Shown here one piece after another: positions 24,977 through 35,986 of a stretch of DNA of 64,000 bases (its first letter is position 1; each line of letters starts with the position of its first letter). Made by a program: the position numbers and the translations under genes. The stretch spans positions 372,001 to 436,000 of the forward strand of contig JAXLVB010000002.1 of NCBI GenBank assembly GCA_046329195.1, read 5' to 3'. A model generated the notes under the pieces. It ran no database searches, had not been told where the DNA came from, and saw only the letters and a list, made by a program, of their open reading frames with translations. This DNA comes from JAXLVB01 sp046329195. Its GTDB lineage: Bacteria; Bacteroidota; Bacteroidia; Cytophagales; Spirosomataceae.

Positions 24977-27900
24977 TTACTGTGCCAAATCAAACCTCAC
25001 CTGAATACCGCCTTGGGCCGTAGCTCTTCGGAACGAATTGGTTACGAGTGGGTTGTTAATCATGCGGTCGAAGTAGGCCGTTACGCTCAAGCGCTTGTTC
25101 ACTTTGTAGTTAACCTGCGGTCGTAACTGGAAGTTGTAGTTACCAGCCGTGATGATAGACTCGCCATCTAACTTACGCTGAACAGCCCTGGAATCTCGAA
25201 TCGTAAAGTTAAAATCAAACTTGAGGTCGTTTTTCAAGGTTACTGTACGGCCACCCACTCTGAATGGCAAACGGAAGTTGTTTCGGGTAAACCCAAAGGC
25301 AATGACCAGCGCTTTGTCGCTCAACTCGGCTACTTGAGCATTGGAGAGGTTCAATGATACCGTCCGTTCTTGATTATACTCTAATCGTCCAGTTACATTT
25401 TTCTTAGTCCGAATCTGAATCCCCAAGAAGGGCGCAAATTTTTCTTGAATCTGTATCACACTCATCACGTACACCGGCACAAACTGATTGTAACTGTTTA
25501 CCTGTGTTGGGAACGGATACAGCGGGCTCGTAAAGGCAACAAAACGAGCGTCATACTCCAGTGACGACACAAAGTTCCCAACGCTGTAGGTGGACGTAAA
25601 ACTGTGCGTGATATTAATCGAGCTAAACGTTCGCTTAAAAGGTTCTAAGTTGCCCAACCCGTTGTAATCTAATCGCCAGTTGGGGAATGGGATTTTATAG
25701 AACGGCGAGAAACTCACTTTGTTGGGGTCTCGGCCAGCATAAGCGGCAAAAAAAGCTGGAATCAGTACGTCTTGCGATTTATCGTTGTATTCGCCAGCCC
25801 CAACATTGGCTTCTTTCAATCGCTTCAAGATGATTTGACGATATTCGTTGAATTCTTGAAAAATCGGTGAACTATTGTCAGTTTCTAACTTGCGGAACGA
25901 GGTACCGAAGGATAAAAACGACATACTAAAATTACCGCTCCGCACCGGGCTTTGGCTCTCAAAGGCACCTCCAAGAGTTGTTGGGCGGAACAATTCGGTG
26001 TAATTGTCCGTGCGTGTCAACTTAGCCTGTAGCTGTATTTTGAAGTCTTTCCAAGGCTCTATTTGAGTATTGGCCGTAAAGGTCTTTGACACGGTTTGAG
26101 CAAACGGCGTATTTTGCACCGTACTCTTTGACAACCACCCATTTTCGGCAGCTCTGAATCGAATGTTAGGGTCTTGGCTTCCCAACAAGAATGGCACTCC
26201 CGGCGAAGCCGTGGATTTACTCAACCCAAAGAGGCTCACTTGTGGCAAGAATCCAGGCAAAATAGTGCTTTCCTGTACGTTGTATGAGAAGTTGATACCT
26301 CGCACCGCCATCAACAGGCGAGCAATATCTTTAAGTAAACGCCCTCCCTGCAACTGAAACTCTTCCATATCGCCAGGGTTACGAGCGATATTTCGACGTG
26401 GCAATCGAGGCGAATTGGCTAGATTTAGGTACTTAACTTTGTTATAGAGTTTCACAAAGTCGATTCGTCCGGTCAGGGTTTGGTCACGGTTGTTGCGCAA
26501 TACGTTCCCAAATGGCACGTCCAAAGAGTCGGTGATTTGGTACGAAGCCGCTGTAAAATTATACCCTGCACGATAGCTATAGTCGCCCGTCACCCAGTCG
26601 GTCAGCGGGAATTTATCAAACGGAATCCGATAGGTAGCACTTACTCGCTGGTCATAGTTTTTGGTACGACCAAAATGCAGCAAATTGGCCATTACAGAGT
26701 CTCGTTTAGCCTGCGTATCCAAATCGCCCCTTGGTTCATCAATAATCGCATTGGCTTGAGCATTGTAGTTCAGCACAATGTTTTTGGTGAAGTTCCAAGT
26801 CATGTCATAGCGACGATTGAACCACCAATACTTTTCAAAGAGTGGGTTTACTCCTGTAATCGAAAGATCCGAATTCCGAAGTTGAGTCTTCACAAAACTC
26901 CGATCCATATCGGCCTGAACCGTAACCGAACTTGGGGCTAGCGTGAAATTAGCCTCCTTGAGCAACATCAACCACGGTCGGTCAAATGCCTTCACATTCT
27001 TGAATGGCTCATAACTCCGAGGCTGATTCGTAAAAGCGTATGTGATGGCACCTCTGTGTGACAAAGCCCGGTACTCATCAATCAAGATACTGCTCCGGTT
27101 GGTTTCGCTAAAGGCATAGGTAAACGATAAGTTTTCAACGTCATAGAAGTGAGGTTTAGCGTTGGGGTTCATCCGCATTTTCCGAACGTTCGAGAAGTTA
27201 ATTCCTCGACGGGTCGTGTTATCTTCTACGAGTTTTCGATAGGCGTCTCGTCGGGCTGCATCAGGCAGGTTTTGCAGCGATGTTTCGAGCGGGACATCAG
27301 GGTCAAGAGGATTAAAATGAGGCTTGATATTCCGATGGTCGTAGGTGACATACATTGGTAGTTTGATGCCCCATTTTTCGGGTAATAGCTTGTCTAACTG
27401 AATGTTAGCAGCAATACCATACTCTGTGGTCGTTTCTCTGGCTCGTTGCGAAATCTTATCTTGTACACCTCCAAACCCAAAATTGCGGAAGCCCCCAGTT
27501 ACTTGTACCGTAGCAAAATCAGCTAACTTTAGGTTGAGTTTGCCAACAGCTGCTCCGCCTGATGTTTGGTCAAAATCGTGCGCCCGTAGTTCATCAACCC
27601 AAATCTTAAAGGATTTGGGCTGCTCATCAGCAGATTTCGGATTTCGCATCCCTATCATTACTGCCATGACCGCACTCAAATCAGGGCGCCCTACTACCGT
27701 AATTTTGTATGATTTGCCAGCAATGGTTTCGTCAGGTACTTCAATAGTATAAGGTACCGTTAAGGCAGCGGCTACTCGGTCTCGCTCGGTCTTGACTCGT
27801 CGCAATTCATTAAACGGCACGTCAAATTCGTTCTCTTGAGGCCATACTTTTTCAGGTTCTGGCGTTGTTTTGCTTACACTACCCGGGTCTGTGGCTTTGA

Positions 27901-30900
27901 GTTCTTTTACTTCAACTTCGTAGTAGTTGTCGGTAAGGTCTGTACCCAAGCGGATAAATGCCGAAACTTTATCATTTTCGTTAAGGTCGTTTTCCATATG
28001 TACAAACATCCGCAAGCGCTTGTAAAACTGAAGGTCAAGATTGGTATTCTTGAATACAGCTCGTGAGTCGCCGTCACGGAGGTTTTTCACACTTAAACTC
28101 ATGGACTGCTCGTTCAGCTCGGCATTATTGATAGTAGTCAAGTCTCGGTCCCGCTCAAAACCTGGCGGAACAGCATACGGGGTGGTCGTACTATTGTTTT
28201 TGTTCCCTGCTCCGTTTTCCTCGATACTTACCGTTTGTACTTGGAACTGGGCATCATACGGCTCAGGTACTTCGGTCAGACCACGACCAGTCAGGTTGCC
28301 CGTGTATTTACGATACTGATACCCTGTCAACTGCATTTGGGCAAAACGTAACACCACTGGTTCTAAGAAATCGGTCATCACAAAACGGATGAAACGAATG
28401 GACTTGAAACCGTTGATGTTTCCCACTTTACCCGTAAAATTCCGAATTGGTACTCTAAACAGATACCAGTTGGCACCATCTGGGTCAGTTACTTTATCTA
28501 CCACGTAACCCTTACCAACTTGCAACTGACCCGGCTGAAGGTCAAGTTGATATTGGTAGTACGATTCGTTATCGTTGATAGTATTGTCGTTATTAATATC
28601 TTCTACATCAGGCAAATAGTTATTTGTCTCCGAAACTTGGTTTTGGCTAAAATTAGTCTCTGGAGAGTTTTTATCCATCCCCATGTAGTTTTTATAACGG
28701 CGCAAAATCTTCCAATCTTCGGTATTAGCTTTTTCGCTAAAATAAAACTCAAAATTATCACCAGCAGGATCCGCTTCAATTTCCTGACGAGCTTGAGGAG
28801 TGAGGTTGGCGGGTAGTTTATCCAGAAACGAGGTTTTTAAATACGATTTCTCTTCGTCATCGGTCAAGCCATCGAGCCCAATGTCTTGTTTTTCACGAGC
28901 ACCAGCTTGGTTACTAAACGCCTTCGTCACAAACTGACTACGAGTGGCATAACCCCAAGGGGTAGCATCTACATTTCGTTGAAGGTTACCGACGGTAGCG
29001 GGGCGTTTGTCGTCAAGCGGTAAGCCGTTTTCAAAATTATAACGACCGTCTGGAATGACATCTTCTGAAATATCACCTAAATTGATTAAAAACTTACCTC
29101 CAGTTGTATTGGGCTTGTCCACCGCAGCATTACCCGTTGCTCTTACAACCCCTCGTGGGTCGTTGATGAAGGGGTCCATCATCCAAAATTCTACGTTTTC
29201 GATATTGGCGTTATCAAAGTCAATATCTGAAGTAACGGCTCGGGTAGCAGCACCAAAGTTCTGACGAGGGTTTTTCAACTTACCATCAGCTGTCAAATCT
29301 GGATTGTAGTTGTATTGCCCTCGTTCGGTAGGATAATAGGCAATATCTAACAATCCTAAGGGAATGTTAAAACCGTTGGCAATGGCTTTGTTAGCAAAAA
29401 TGGCTTGCGGTTGTACCTGTTTTTCGTAGTGGTTCGATAAATCTTGCTGCGTAATATTGGTGGGTTCAAAACCAAAGCCTCCGCCCAAGCCATAAAACGT
29501 GTTATCAACCGTATAAACGGATAGTTTGGCTCGTCGGTAGCCATACTCCAACGGATTGGCAAGGCTGCCTTGAGGGAATGTCTTGGGGGTGGAGCCTAAT
29601 CGCCACAAGGTAGGCTGGCGAGTAAGGTCATAAATGGTACGAGCGCCCTCAAAGTCATCAATAAACGAGTTGTTTTGCACCCGTGGTGCTACCCCTGCAA
29701 ACAGTTGGGCATACTCGCCCTGAAATTCAAACGCTGACGTTTCTTTGGTGGACAACAACGGAAGTTTGTCGAGCATCCGTGTCAAAAACTCTGATTTTTT
29801 CCGAATGGCGGCATCTACTCCAATGATGGTGTTGTTGGTGGGTTCGTTCCCAATAGCCACCCGACGGAGGTTCGCTGGAGGTGTTTCTTTGTATTTTAGT
29901 ACAGTAGCCCCCAAATGCACGTCTTTGCCAATGGTATAGTCAAAACGCCCGCCCAACAGTGTACGAATCTGGTTGTTGAACAAATCGGGTTGCTCGTACT
30001 CAATGATAATTTCACGGCCAGAGTTCATGATGCTTTCGTTCGTAATCCGAACCCGACCGCTTCCTGATTCTACCTGAAAATCTTGACTAGGACTCAGCGC
30101 CGCCCCACCCGACGACACCTGAACCGAGTTAGCATCTACCCCATACGGTAGGGTGATTTCGGCACCACTACCTGCTTGAAAACTTCCTTTCAAAAAGAAT
30201 TTGTTCTTTTCGGTTACTTGTTGCGCATCAATCAATGTAGAGCGGTACAACTTGTCGTGCACGTATTTCTCGACCAGATATGACTCATCGGCGTCAAACT
30301 GCTTGCGTAAGTTAGACCCGAACGGCTCCAGTACAGGGAAAATTATTTTACCATTTCGACTATCTACGGTAGTTCCTTCCACAAAGTCAAAGTTACCGTC
30401 GGCAGGAGGGTCGCCAGCCGGGTTCAAGCGGTCTAAGCCCATCACCTGAATCAGCGGTACGTCTTTCATCCGACGACCTTCTTGCAAGTTAGGGTTATCA
30501 ATACCCGTCAAGTCGTCTTTATAGATGATTCTGAACTGGAAGTTTTGCTTTGACAACTGTGAAGTATTCAACGAATATACGTTTTTCATCATCAAATTCC
30601 ACATCGGCAAGGTCAGATTGTTGCGGATAGTTGATGACTTCAACATTTTCAAGACCATCACTTCGTCGTCGTTGCGAGCTTGGTAGTCTTCGGTCAGTTC
30701 ACCTACTTTATACTTACGACCATTGAGGGTGTACTCGTAGGCTACGGCCAATATTTCGTCGTTCCGGAGGGGCGTTACCAGTGAGATATAACCCAATTCT
30801 GGATGAAACCGATATTCTCTGTCGGTGAGGCGTTTAGCTCCACGTAAAATTTCGTAGTCAGTGCCTTTTTGAAGTTGGAAGTTGTTTTCCAACACAAAAC

Positions 30901-32188
30901 TCGTTTGGTCAACTTGGCGGAAGGTTGTATTGCTAATCAATCGGTCAAACAAGCCATTGGCTTTGTTATCGGCAGGCGAAGTGGTATTGATAGGCTGAAG
31001 GTTTGGATTGGTTCTTGCATAAGGGCTGTTTTCGGCCAAATCAGCAAAGCCCACCAAGTTTCGGAGCGACTCGGTCGTGTTAGTTCGGTTAGTCACATAC
31101 ACTTCCAAACGAGTGATAGTCACCCCCGAGGTAATCACAGGCAGGTTTTTGAGGGCTCGTTCGTAATTGCTACGGAAGTATTGCGACAAGAAGAAATGGC
31201 GGTTTTCGTCATATTGGTCACAGCGAATCTCAAATGGTTTGGCCATGGAGCCTCCTCTAATCACCAAACGGTTCTTTTTGGAACGCTGTTGCGAAGCAAT
31301 CAGAGTAGCATCAAGGCGACCAAATCGAAGTTGAGTTTTGAGACCAAATAGATTCTGAACGCCTGGAATCAACTGACTGTTGAGTGGCAAGTTTACGTTA
31401 CCAGCCTCAATCTTTTGAATAATATCTTCTTCTGAAGCTTTGTAATTGAGCTTCAGTTTATTCTCAAAGTTAAAGGCAGCACGTGTGTCAAAATTGGCGT
31501 TCAGGTTCATTTTATCGCCAATCTTCCCGTTAAAATTAATCGCTGCTTGTTCGTTAAAGATAAAGTTGACAGTACGGCGCTGTTGAATCGGAATGGCTGG
31601 ATTATCAATATTTTGTCCTAAAATCCCAAAGTCGAGCAATACGTATCCGTTGGGTTTGAAGTCAACGGCGTTCCCACCAAAAAGACGATCAAGTCCACTA
31701 CCTAAATCCAATTTTGGAAGCAACCCTCTGCCTGTTACATCGCTTTTGCCTTCACTTTTGGCTGCATAAGAGCGCATCAACCCAATATTCACTCGATGGT
31801 CTTGAATCTTTGAATATTGGTCAAATTCCATTGTTTCAGGAGCTCGATAGTTCAGACCATTTGCAAATCGCTCGTAAATAGTCATGCGTCGGTCTTGGTC
31901 TAACCGAAACTCGGTGTTGAGGCTTGGTCCTTCTTTTAGTAAAAAGGGAGTGCCTACGGGCTTATCGCTGAATCGGTTTCCGTAATGATATTGAGATTTC
32001 AAATACGCATTACGACCCAACTTCGGACGAGTTGGAGTAAGAGAGTCTTTTTTAGTAGTGTCTGCCAATGCCCTTCTGAGCGACGTGATACGCCGAGAAT
32101 AGGGGTTTGCTAACGAGAGTATCGCAAAAAAGGTAAGTAGCAAACCTCCTGTGATGACTGGAACGTATCTCTTCAATAAATACTGCAC
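24977..32188 (-). CDS. sprA: SprA, type IX secretion outer-membrane translocon / gliding protein
   Basis: 2403 residues, matching the size of SprA (Sov), the very large outer-membrane barrel through which type IX secretion cargo passes in Bacteroidota. A hydrophobic N-terminal segment (about 8-29) serves as signal; conserved stretches include FNEQAAINFNGKIGDKMNLN, LKLNYKASEEDIIQKIEAGN and the beta-rich C-terminus ending in VRFDLAQ. The start is a GTG at 32188; no ATG nearby gives the signal segment. It lies downstream of ruvA with a 138-base gap, the usual gene order in Bacteroidota. Needed for export of proteins with type A or B sorting domains, one of which is encoded at 49524. Confidence 0.95.
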   Translation of the reverse strand: MQYLLKRYVPVITGGLLLTFFAILSLANPYSRRITSLRRALADTTKKDSLTPTRPKLGRNAYLKSQYHYGNRFSDKPVGTPFLLKEGPSLNTEFRLDQDRRMTIYERFANGLNYRAPETMEFDQYSKIQDHRVNIGLMRSYAAKSEGKSDVTGRGLLPKLDLGSGLDRLFGGNAVDFKPNGYVLLDFGILGQNIDNPAIPIQQRRTVNFIFNEQAAINFNGKIGDKMNLNANFDTRAAFNFENKLKLNYKASEEDIIQKIEAGNVNLPLNSQLIPGVQNLFGLKTQLRFGRLDATLIASQQRSKKNRLVIRGGSMAKPFEIRCDQYDENRHFFLSQYFRSNYERALKNLPVITSGVTITRLEVYVTNRTNTTESLRNLVGFADLAENSPYARTNPNLQPINTTSPADNKANGLFDRLISNTTFRQVDQTSFVLENNFQLQKGTDYEILRGAKRLTDREYRFHPELGYISLVTPLRNDEILAVAYEYTLNGRKYKVGELTEDYQARNDDEVMVLKMLKSSTIRNNLTLPMWNLMMKNVYSLNTSQLSKQNFQFRIIYKDDLTGIDNPNLQEGRRMKDVPLIQVMGLDRLNPAGDPPADGNFDFVEGTTVDSRNGKIIFPVLEPFGSNLRKQFDADESYLVEKYVHDKLYRSTLIDAQQVTEKNKFFLKGSFQAGSGAEITLPYGVDANSVQVSSGGAALSPSQDFQVESGSGRVRITNESIMNSGREIIIEYEQPDLFNNQIRTLLGGRFDYTIGKDVHLGATVLKYKETPPANLRRVAIGNEPTNNTIIGVDAAIRKKSEFLTRMLDKLPLLSTKETSAFEFQGEYAQLFAGVAPRVQNNSFIDDFEGARTIYDLTRQPTLWRLGSTPKTFPQGSLANPLEYGYRRAKLSVYTVDNTFYGLGGGFGFEPTNITQQDLSNHYEKQVQPQAIFANKAIANGFNIPLGLLDIAYYPTERGQYNYNPDLTADGKLKNPRQNFGAATRAVTSDIDFDNANIENVEFWMMDPFINDPRGVVRATGNAAVDKPNTTGGKFLINLGDISEDVIPDGRYNFENGLPLDDKRPATVGNLQRNVDATPWGYATRSQFVTKAFSNQAGAREKQDIGLDGLTDDEEKSYLKTSFLDKLPANLTPQARQEIEADPAGDNFEFYFSEKANTEDWKILRRYKNYMGMDKNSPETNFSQNQVSETNNYLPDVEDINNDNTINDNESYYQYQLDLQPGQLQVGKGYVVDKVTDPDGANWYLFRVPIRNFTGKVGNINGFKSIRFIRFVMTDFLEPVVLRFAQMQLTGYQYRKYTGNLTGRGLTEVPEPYDAQFQVQTVSIEENGAGNKNNSTTTPYAVPPGFERDRDLTTINNAELNEQSMSLSVKNLRDGDSRAVFKNTNLDLQFYKRLRMFVHMENDLNENDKVSAFIRLGTDLTDNYYEVEVKELKATDPGSVSKTTPEPEKVWPQENEFDVPFNELRRVKTERDRVAAALTVPYTIEVPDETIAGKSYKITVVGRPDLSAVMAVMIGMRNPKSADEQPKSFKIWVDELRAHDFDQTSGGAAVGKLNLKLADFATVQVTGGFRNFGFGGVQDKISQRARETTTEYGIAANIQLDKLLPEKWGIKLPMYVTYDHRNIKPHFNPLDPDVPLETSLQNLPDAARRDAYRKLVEDNTTRRGINFSNVRKMRMNPNAKPHFYDVENLSFTYAFSETNRSSILIDEYRALSHRGAITYAFTNQPRSYEPFKNVKAFDRPWLMLLKEANFTLAPSSVTVQADMDRSFVKTQLRNSDLSITGVNPLFEKYWWFNRRYDMTWNFTKNIVLNYNAQANAIIDEPRGDLDTQAKRDSVMANLLHFGRTKNYDQRVSATYRIPFDKFPLTDWVTGDYSYRAGYNFTAASYQITDSLDVPFGNVLRNNRDQTLTGRIDFVKLYNKVKYLNLANSPRLPRRNIARNPGDMEEFQLQGGRLLKDIARLLMAVRGINFSYNVQESTILPGFLPQVSLFGLSKSTASPGVPFLLGSQDPNIRFRAAENGWLSKSTVQNTPFAQTVSKTFTANTQIEPWKDFKIQLQAKLTRTDNYTELFRPTTLGGAFESQSPVRSGNFSMSFLSFGTSFRKLETDNSSPIFQEFNEYRQIILKRLKEANVGAGEYNDKSQDVLIPAFFAAYAGRDPNKVSFSPFYKIPFPNWRLDYNGLGNLEPFKRTFSSINITHSFTSTYSVGNFVSSLEYDARFVAFTSPLYPFPTQVNSYNQFVPVYVMSVIQIQEKFAPFLGIQIRTKKNVTGRLEYNQERTVSLNLSNAQVAELSDKALVIAFGFTRNNFRLPFRVGGRTVTLKNDLKFDFNFTIRDSRAVQRKLDGESIITAGNYNFQLRPQVNYKVNKRLSVTAYFDRMINNPLVTNSFRRATAQGGIQVRFDLAQ

Positions 32189-32326
32189 GTAAATTTCTTA
32201 GTTTCTGGCTGTGTGTTTGTTACTATTAGTTCTTGGGTTTGATCATTCTCCTTTTCAGGAGTACTTTTCAAAAACGGCAAAAATTGCTCCAATATTGAGT
32301 ATAAGCCTTTATTTAAGAATATAAGG

Positions 32327-32917
32327 CTAGCGCAATGCCATTTTGATGAGTTGCTCTAGGGTAATGTCGTTACCATATTTTTTAAGAATCACATCAATAT
32401 TTTTCTCTGCTACGGCTTTTTGAATACCCAACGTGGTGAGGGCCGCCAATGCTTCATTTCGAATGGCCGAGGTAGCCACTGGAAACAAAGCTGGGGTACT
32501 TCCCATGAGGTTATCCTTCTTGAACTTATCTTTCAAATCAATGATAGCTCGTTGAGCCGTTTTGCTTCCGATGCCTTTGATGCTTTGAATGGTACGGACG
32601 TCTTCGCTCACAATGGCTTGGCGAATCTCTGCCGAACTCAACGAGGATAACATCATCAAAGCCGTGTTGGGGCCAATGCCTGATACGCTGATTAGGTCAA
32701 GAAACAAGGCTTTTTCGTCAAAGGTAGCAAAACCATACAAAACGTGTGCATCTTCTCGAATACTCAAGTAAGTATAAAGTCGGCAGCGCTCTTCGCCCTG
32801 GCTCAACGCCGAGTACGTCTGAAGCGAAATCAAAATCTGATAGCCTACACCCTGCACGTCAATAATTACGTAGGCGGGTTCTTTGTGAGTGAGTTTTCCG
32901 GCAATATAGGCAATCAT
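32327..32917 (-). CDS. ruvA: Holliday junction branch migration protein RuvA
   Basis: 196 residues. The N-terminal OB fold begins MIAYIAGKLTHKEPAYVIID, the helix-hairpin-helix region includes LISVSGIGPNTALMML and IKGIGSKTAQRAIIDLKDK, and a short C-terminal domain (about 145-196) contacts RuvB. RuvA tetramers bind Holliday junctions and load the RuvB motor. Normal length. Precedes sprA on the same strand. Confidence 0.96.
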   Translation of the reverse strand: MIAYIAGKLTHKEPAYVIIDVQGVGYQILISLQTYSALSQGEERCRLYTYLSIREDAHVLYGFATFDEKALFLDLISVSGIGPNTALMMLSSLSSAEIRQAIVSEDVRTIQSIKGIGSKTAQRAIIDLKDKFKKDNLMGSTPALFPVATSAIRNEALAALTTLGIQKAVAEKNIDVILKKYGNDITLEQLIKMALR

Positions 32918-33036
32918 AGGTTTTTTCTACTTATACTCTTAGAGGATGCCAGTCTCCTACTATTTTGTAACCCCAAAGAAAACTAAAAGCCCACAATTCG
33001 ACAAATAGAACTGTGGGCGAGTTGATTATTCTTCTC

Positions 33037-34491
33037 CTAACTAATCCGAATACGTTGTCCGGCCTTGAGGTTATTTCCACGGATACCATTGAGACGCTTG
33101 ATTTTCTCAACCGATACTCCACCATAGCGTTGTGAAATACTCCATAGCGTGTCTCCTCTCAATACTTTTACATATTTAGGTTTACCGCTATTTTTACTAT
33201 TCTCTTTACGAGCGGCTTTGGCAAACACTTCTACGTCGGTTGGAGCTTGCTCTTTGTAGATTACCAATTTCTGGCCAGCTTTTACATTCGTATTTCGTAA
33301 GTGATTCCAGATTTTCAAATCATATACTTCTACATCAAACCGTTGTGCCACTCGAAACAGTCCTTCTCCTTTTTTTACTTTGTAAGTGAGTTTTTTAGGT
33401 TTTTTGTGTACTACAATGTCTTCAGCGTTTCCGTCTTCGTTCGTATCGCTCGAATCAGCATCTAAGCCTGATTTGTTAGAGGCTAGCATAGCTCCTGCCG
33501 GCAACACTGGTAGTTGCGAAGCAGAGTCCATAATCATTTGGCGATTAGCCGCAATAAAATCAAAACTCTCTTTAGGCACTCGTAGTGGGAAGTTACGAGT
33601 GTACGATGGTAGTTCGTTTTTCAAAATATGCGGATTCAGCCGCTGTAGTGTCTCCATAGGCACCAAGCTATGTTGAGCAAATTTCTCTAAACTCAAGTAG
33701 TTGTTAATGTGCAAGGTGTCAAACTCAAACAAGGATTCTTGTACTTCTGGAAAAATATCATGCTCGTGGGCGTGACTCATCATATAGACCATCCCTACGT
33801 ATTGGGGCACATACCCACGGGTTTGCTTGTGCAAGAAGTTATAGATTTCCCAAAAACCATATTTACCTGAGCGTTTTTGCGCTCGTTTTACATTGCCAGG
33901 ACCAGTATTATAAGCCGCCAGCACCAATTCCCAATCGCCAAAGATGTTGTATAACTGGCGCATATACCGGCAAGCTGCTTCAGTTGACTTAATGGGGTCG
34001 AAACGTTCGTCCACATATTGGTCAATCCGCAGGCCAAAATCAAGCGTAGCTGTGCGAGGCATAAATTGCCACAATCCGCCTGCTTTGGCATACGAAATTG
34101 CCTTTGGATTCAGTCCTGACTCAATCATCGAAAGGTACTTGAGTTCGTCAGGAAGGTTATACTTGCGGAGGTATTCTTCAAATAAAGGCAAATAGATGCT
34201 ACGACGTTCGAGCATCGTTTTGGTAAAACTGGGTTTGCGAAACGCAAAAAACTCAACGAAGTCATGCGAAACGGCATTGTAAGTCAGAGGGATTGTTTTT
34301 TCGAGACGCTTGAGTCGTTCTCGAACTAGCTCAGTCGGAATCGAAGGAGCCGTGTCGGGTTCCATCACTACTTCTGCGCCTTCGGCTGTGGTATCTTTTA
34401 CTACTTCTTGTGCCCGTAGTGTAGGCAAGGTACAGACTCCCCAAACAGCCGCAATGGCAAACGTGCGCAAGCACTTCCTCAATAACATCAT
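33037..34491 (-). CDS. MltD-like membrane-bound lytic transglycosylase with two LysM domains
   Basis: 484 residues: signal peptide (about 1-27), SLT family 1 catalytic domain and two C-terminal LysM domains. The catalytic Glu is E124 in SMIESGLNPKA, followed by GGLWQFMPRTA and LAAYNTGPGNVKRA. LysM 1 starts YKVKKGEGLFRVAQRF and LysM 2 VLRGDTLWSISQRY, both ending in KAGQ. It cleaves peptidoglycan glycan strands in the periplasm to 1,6-anhydro products. Transcribed in the same direction as gatA, 67 bases downstream of it. Confidence 0.92.
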   Translation of the reverse strand: MMLLRKCLRTFAIAAVWGVCTLPTLRAQEVVKDTTAEGAEVVMEPDTAPSIPTELVRERLKRLEKTIPLTYNAVSHDFVEFFAFRKPSFTKTMLERRSIYLPLFEEYLRKYNLPDELKYLSMIESGLNPKAISYAKAGGLWQFMPRTATLDFGLRIDQYVDERFDPIKSTEAACRYMRQLYNIFGDWELVLAAYNTGPGNVKRAQKRSGKYGFWEIYNFLHKQTRGYVPQYVGMVYMMSHAHEHDIFPEVQESLFEFDTLHINNYLSLEKFAQHSLVPMETLQRLNPHILKNELPSYTRNFPLRVPKESFDFIAANRQMIMDSASQLPVLPAGAMLASNKSGLDADSSDTNEDGNAEDIVVHKKPKKLTYKVKKGEGLFRVAQRFDVEVYDLKIWNHLRNTNVKAGQKLVIYKEQAPTDVEVFAKAARKENSKNSGKPKYVKVLRGDTLWSISQRYGGVSVEKIKRLNGIRGNNLKAGQRIRIS

Positions 34492-34558
34492 CGGTTTGTT
34501 TCTTGTGTGGTTTGGTTTATATTTTCAAAAATCTCAACTATCGTTTTGGGCGGCACCG

Positions 34559-35986
34559 CTACTTCATCAATTGCTGTGCCAATTGTAATAAATCGGCTTC
34601 ACGAAATGCTCCTGCCATAGCTTGAAAGCCAATCGGTAATCCCTGCTGGTCGGTGCCATTTGGTATCGAAATAGCTGGAAGCCCCACCACGTTGGCCTGT
34701 ACGGTAAACAAGTCCGTCAGATACATTTGTAGCGGGTCTTCTGATTTAGCTCCCACTTTGAAGGCCGTAGTAGCACATGCTGGTGATACTAAAAAGTCAT
34801 ATTCGGTCAAAATTTGCTCAGTTTGCTCTTTGATGAGGCGTCTGACCCGTTGTGCTTTGGTGTAGTAGGCATCATAATAGCTCGCACTTAGCACAAAAGT
34901 ACCCAACATGATTCGTCGCTTGGCTTCGTCACCGAAACCCTCTGAGCGAGACTTCTTGTACAAACTTTCTAAATCAACCGATTCGGTGCTTCGATAGCCG
35001 TATTTTACCCCATCTAAACGAGACAAATTACTACTTACTTCTGCCGTAGTTAGGATGTAGTAAGTGGGTAAAAAATACTTAATTAAAGGAAAATCAATGG
35101 CTTCAACGGTGTGCCCAGCTTCCTCCAATCGCTTTAATGCGGTGTAAGTTTGCTCTCTTACTTCGGGCTGCAAGCCTTCATCAAGGGCGTCACGAATATA
35201 GGCAATTTTCCAGCGTTTGTTATTGTTTTCAAGCAAATTTATGTACGAAGGCACTTCTCGCTGCGATACGGTGCTATCAAACTCATCGGCTCCTGCTATC
35301 ACTTCGAGCAATAGAGCGGCATCTTCGGCACTGTGCGTAATGGGCCCAATGGTGTCAAACGAAGAACCGTACGCTTTAAGCCCCCAGCGTGATACTCTTG
35401 AATAGGTAGGCTTTAGCCCCAACACCCCACAGAAAGAAGCGGGCAAACGAATGGAGCCACCGGTATCGGTACCAAGTGAGGCCAAGCAAAAATCAGCCTG
35501 CACAGCTACTGCCGACCCACCCGACGACCCACCTGCCACTCTACTGAGGTCGGCGGCGTTGAAAGCCGGACCAAAAGCAGAGTTTTCGTTGGATGACCCC
35601 ATGCCAAACTCGTCACAGTTCTGACGTCCAATAATAATGGCGTCGGCGTCTATAATTCGTTGTACAGCTGTGGCTGTAAACTGCGACTTAAACCCTGTCA
35701 GAATACGACTCCCTCCTTGCGAAGGATGGTCTTTATAGCACAGCAAATCTTTGATACCTACCACCATGCCCGCCAGTTTTCCTGCGGTACCATTAGCGAT
35801 TTTTTGGTCTATTTCATTCGCTTTTTGCAGCGCTTCTTGGTCATAAACGCTCAGAAAAGCATTTAATTGCCCATTTAGTTTTTCAATATTTTGCAAGTAA
35901 TACTCCACCAAGGTTCGGCAGGTAAGCTGCCCCGCCTGCAAATCGGCTTGGATAGACTGAAGAGATGTATATCGTTTCAACTGCAT
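34559..35986 (-). CDS. gatA: Glutamyl-tRNA(Gln) amidotransferase subunit A
   Basis: 475-residue amidase-signature enzyme that releases ammonia from glutamine for amidation of Glu-tRNA(Gln) together with GatB and GatC. The Ser-cisSer-Lys triad is present at K79 (VVGIKD), S154 (GGSSGGSA) and S178 (DTGGSIR), the same numbers as in the S. aureus enzyme. Length is typical. gatB and gatC are not in the window. Confidence 0.93.
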   Translation of the reverse strand: MQLKRYTSLQSIQADLQAGQLTCRTLVEYYLQNIEKLNGQLNAFLSVYDQEALQKANEIDQKIANGTAGKLAGMVVGIKDLLCYKDHPSQGGSRILTGFKSQFTATAVQRIIDADAIIIGRQNCDEFGMGSSNENSAFGPAFNAADLSRVAGGSSGGSAVAVQADFCLASLGTDTGGSIRLPASFCGVLGLKPTYSRVSRWGLKAYGSSFDTIGPITHSAEDAALLLEVIAGADEFDSTVSQREVPSYINLLENNNKRWKIAYIRDALDEGLQPEVREQTYTALKRLEEAGHTVEAIDFPLIKYFLPTYYILTTAEVSSNLSRLDGVKYGYRSTESVDLESLYKKSRSEGFGDEAKRRIMLGTFVLSASYYDAYYTKAQRVRRLIKEQTEQILTEYDFLVSPACATTAFKVGAKSEDPLQMYLTDLFTVQANVVGLPAISIPNGTDQQGLPIGFQAMAGAFREADLLQLAQQLMK

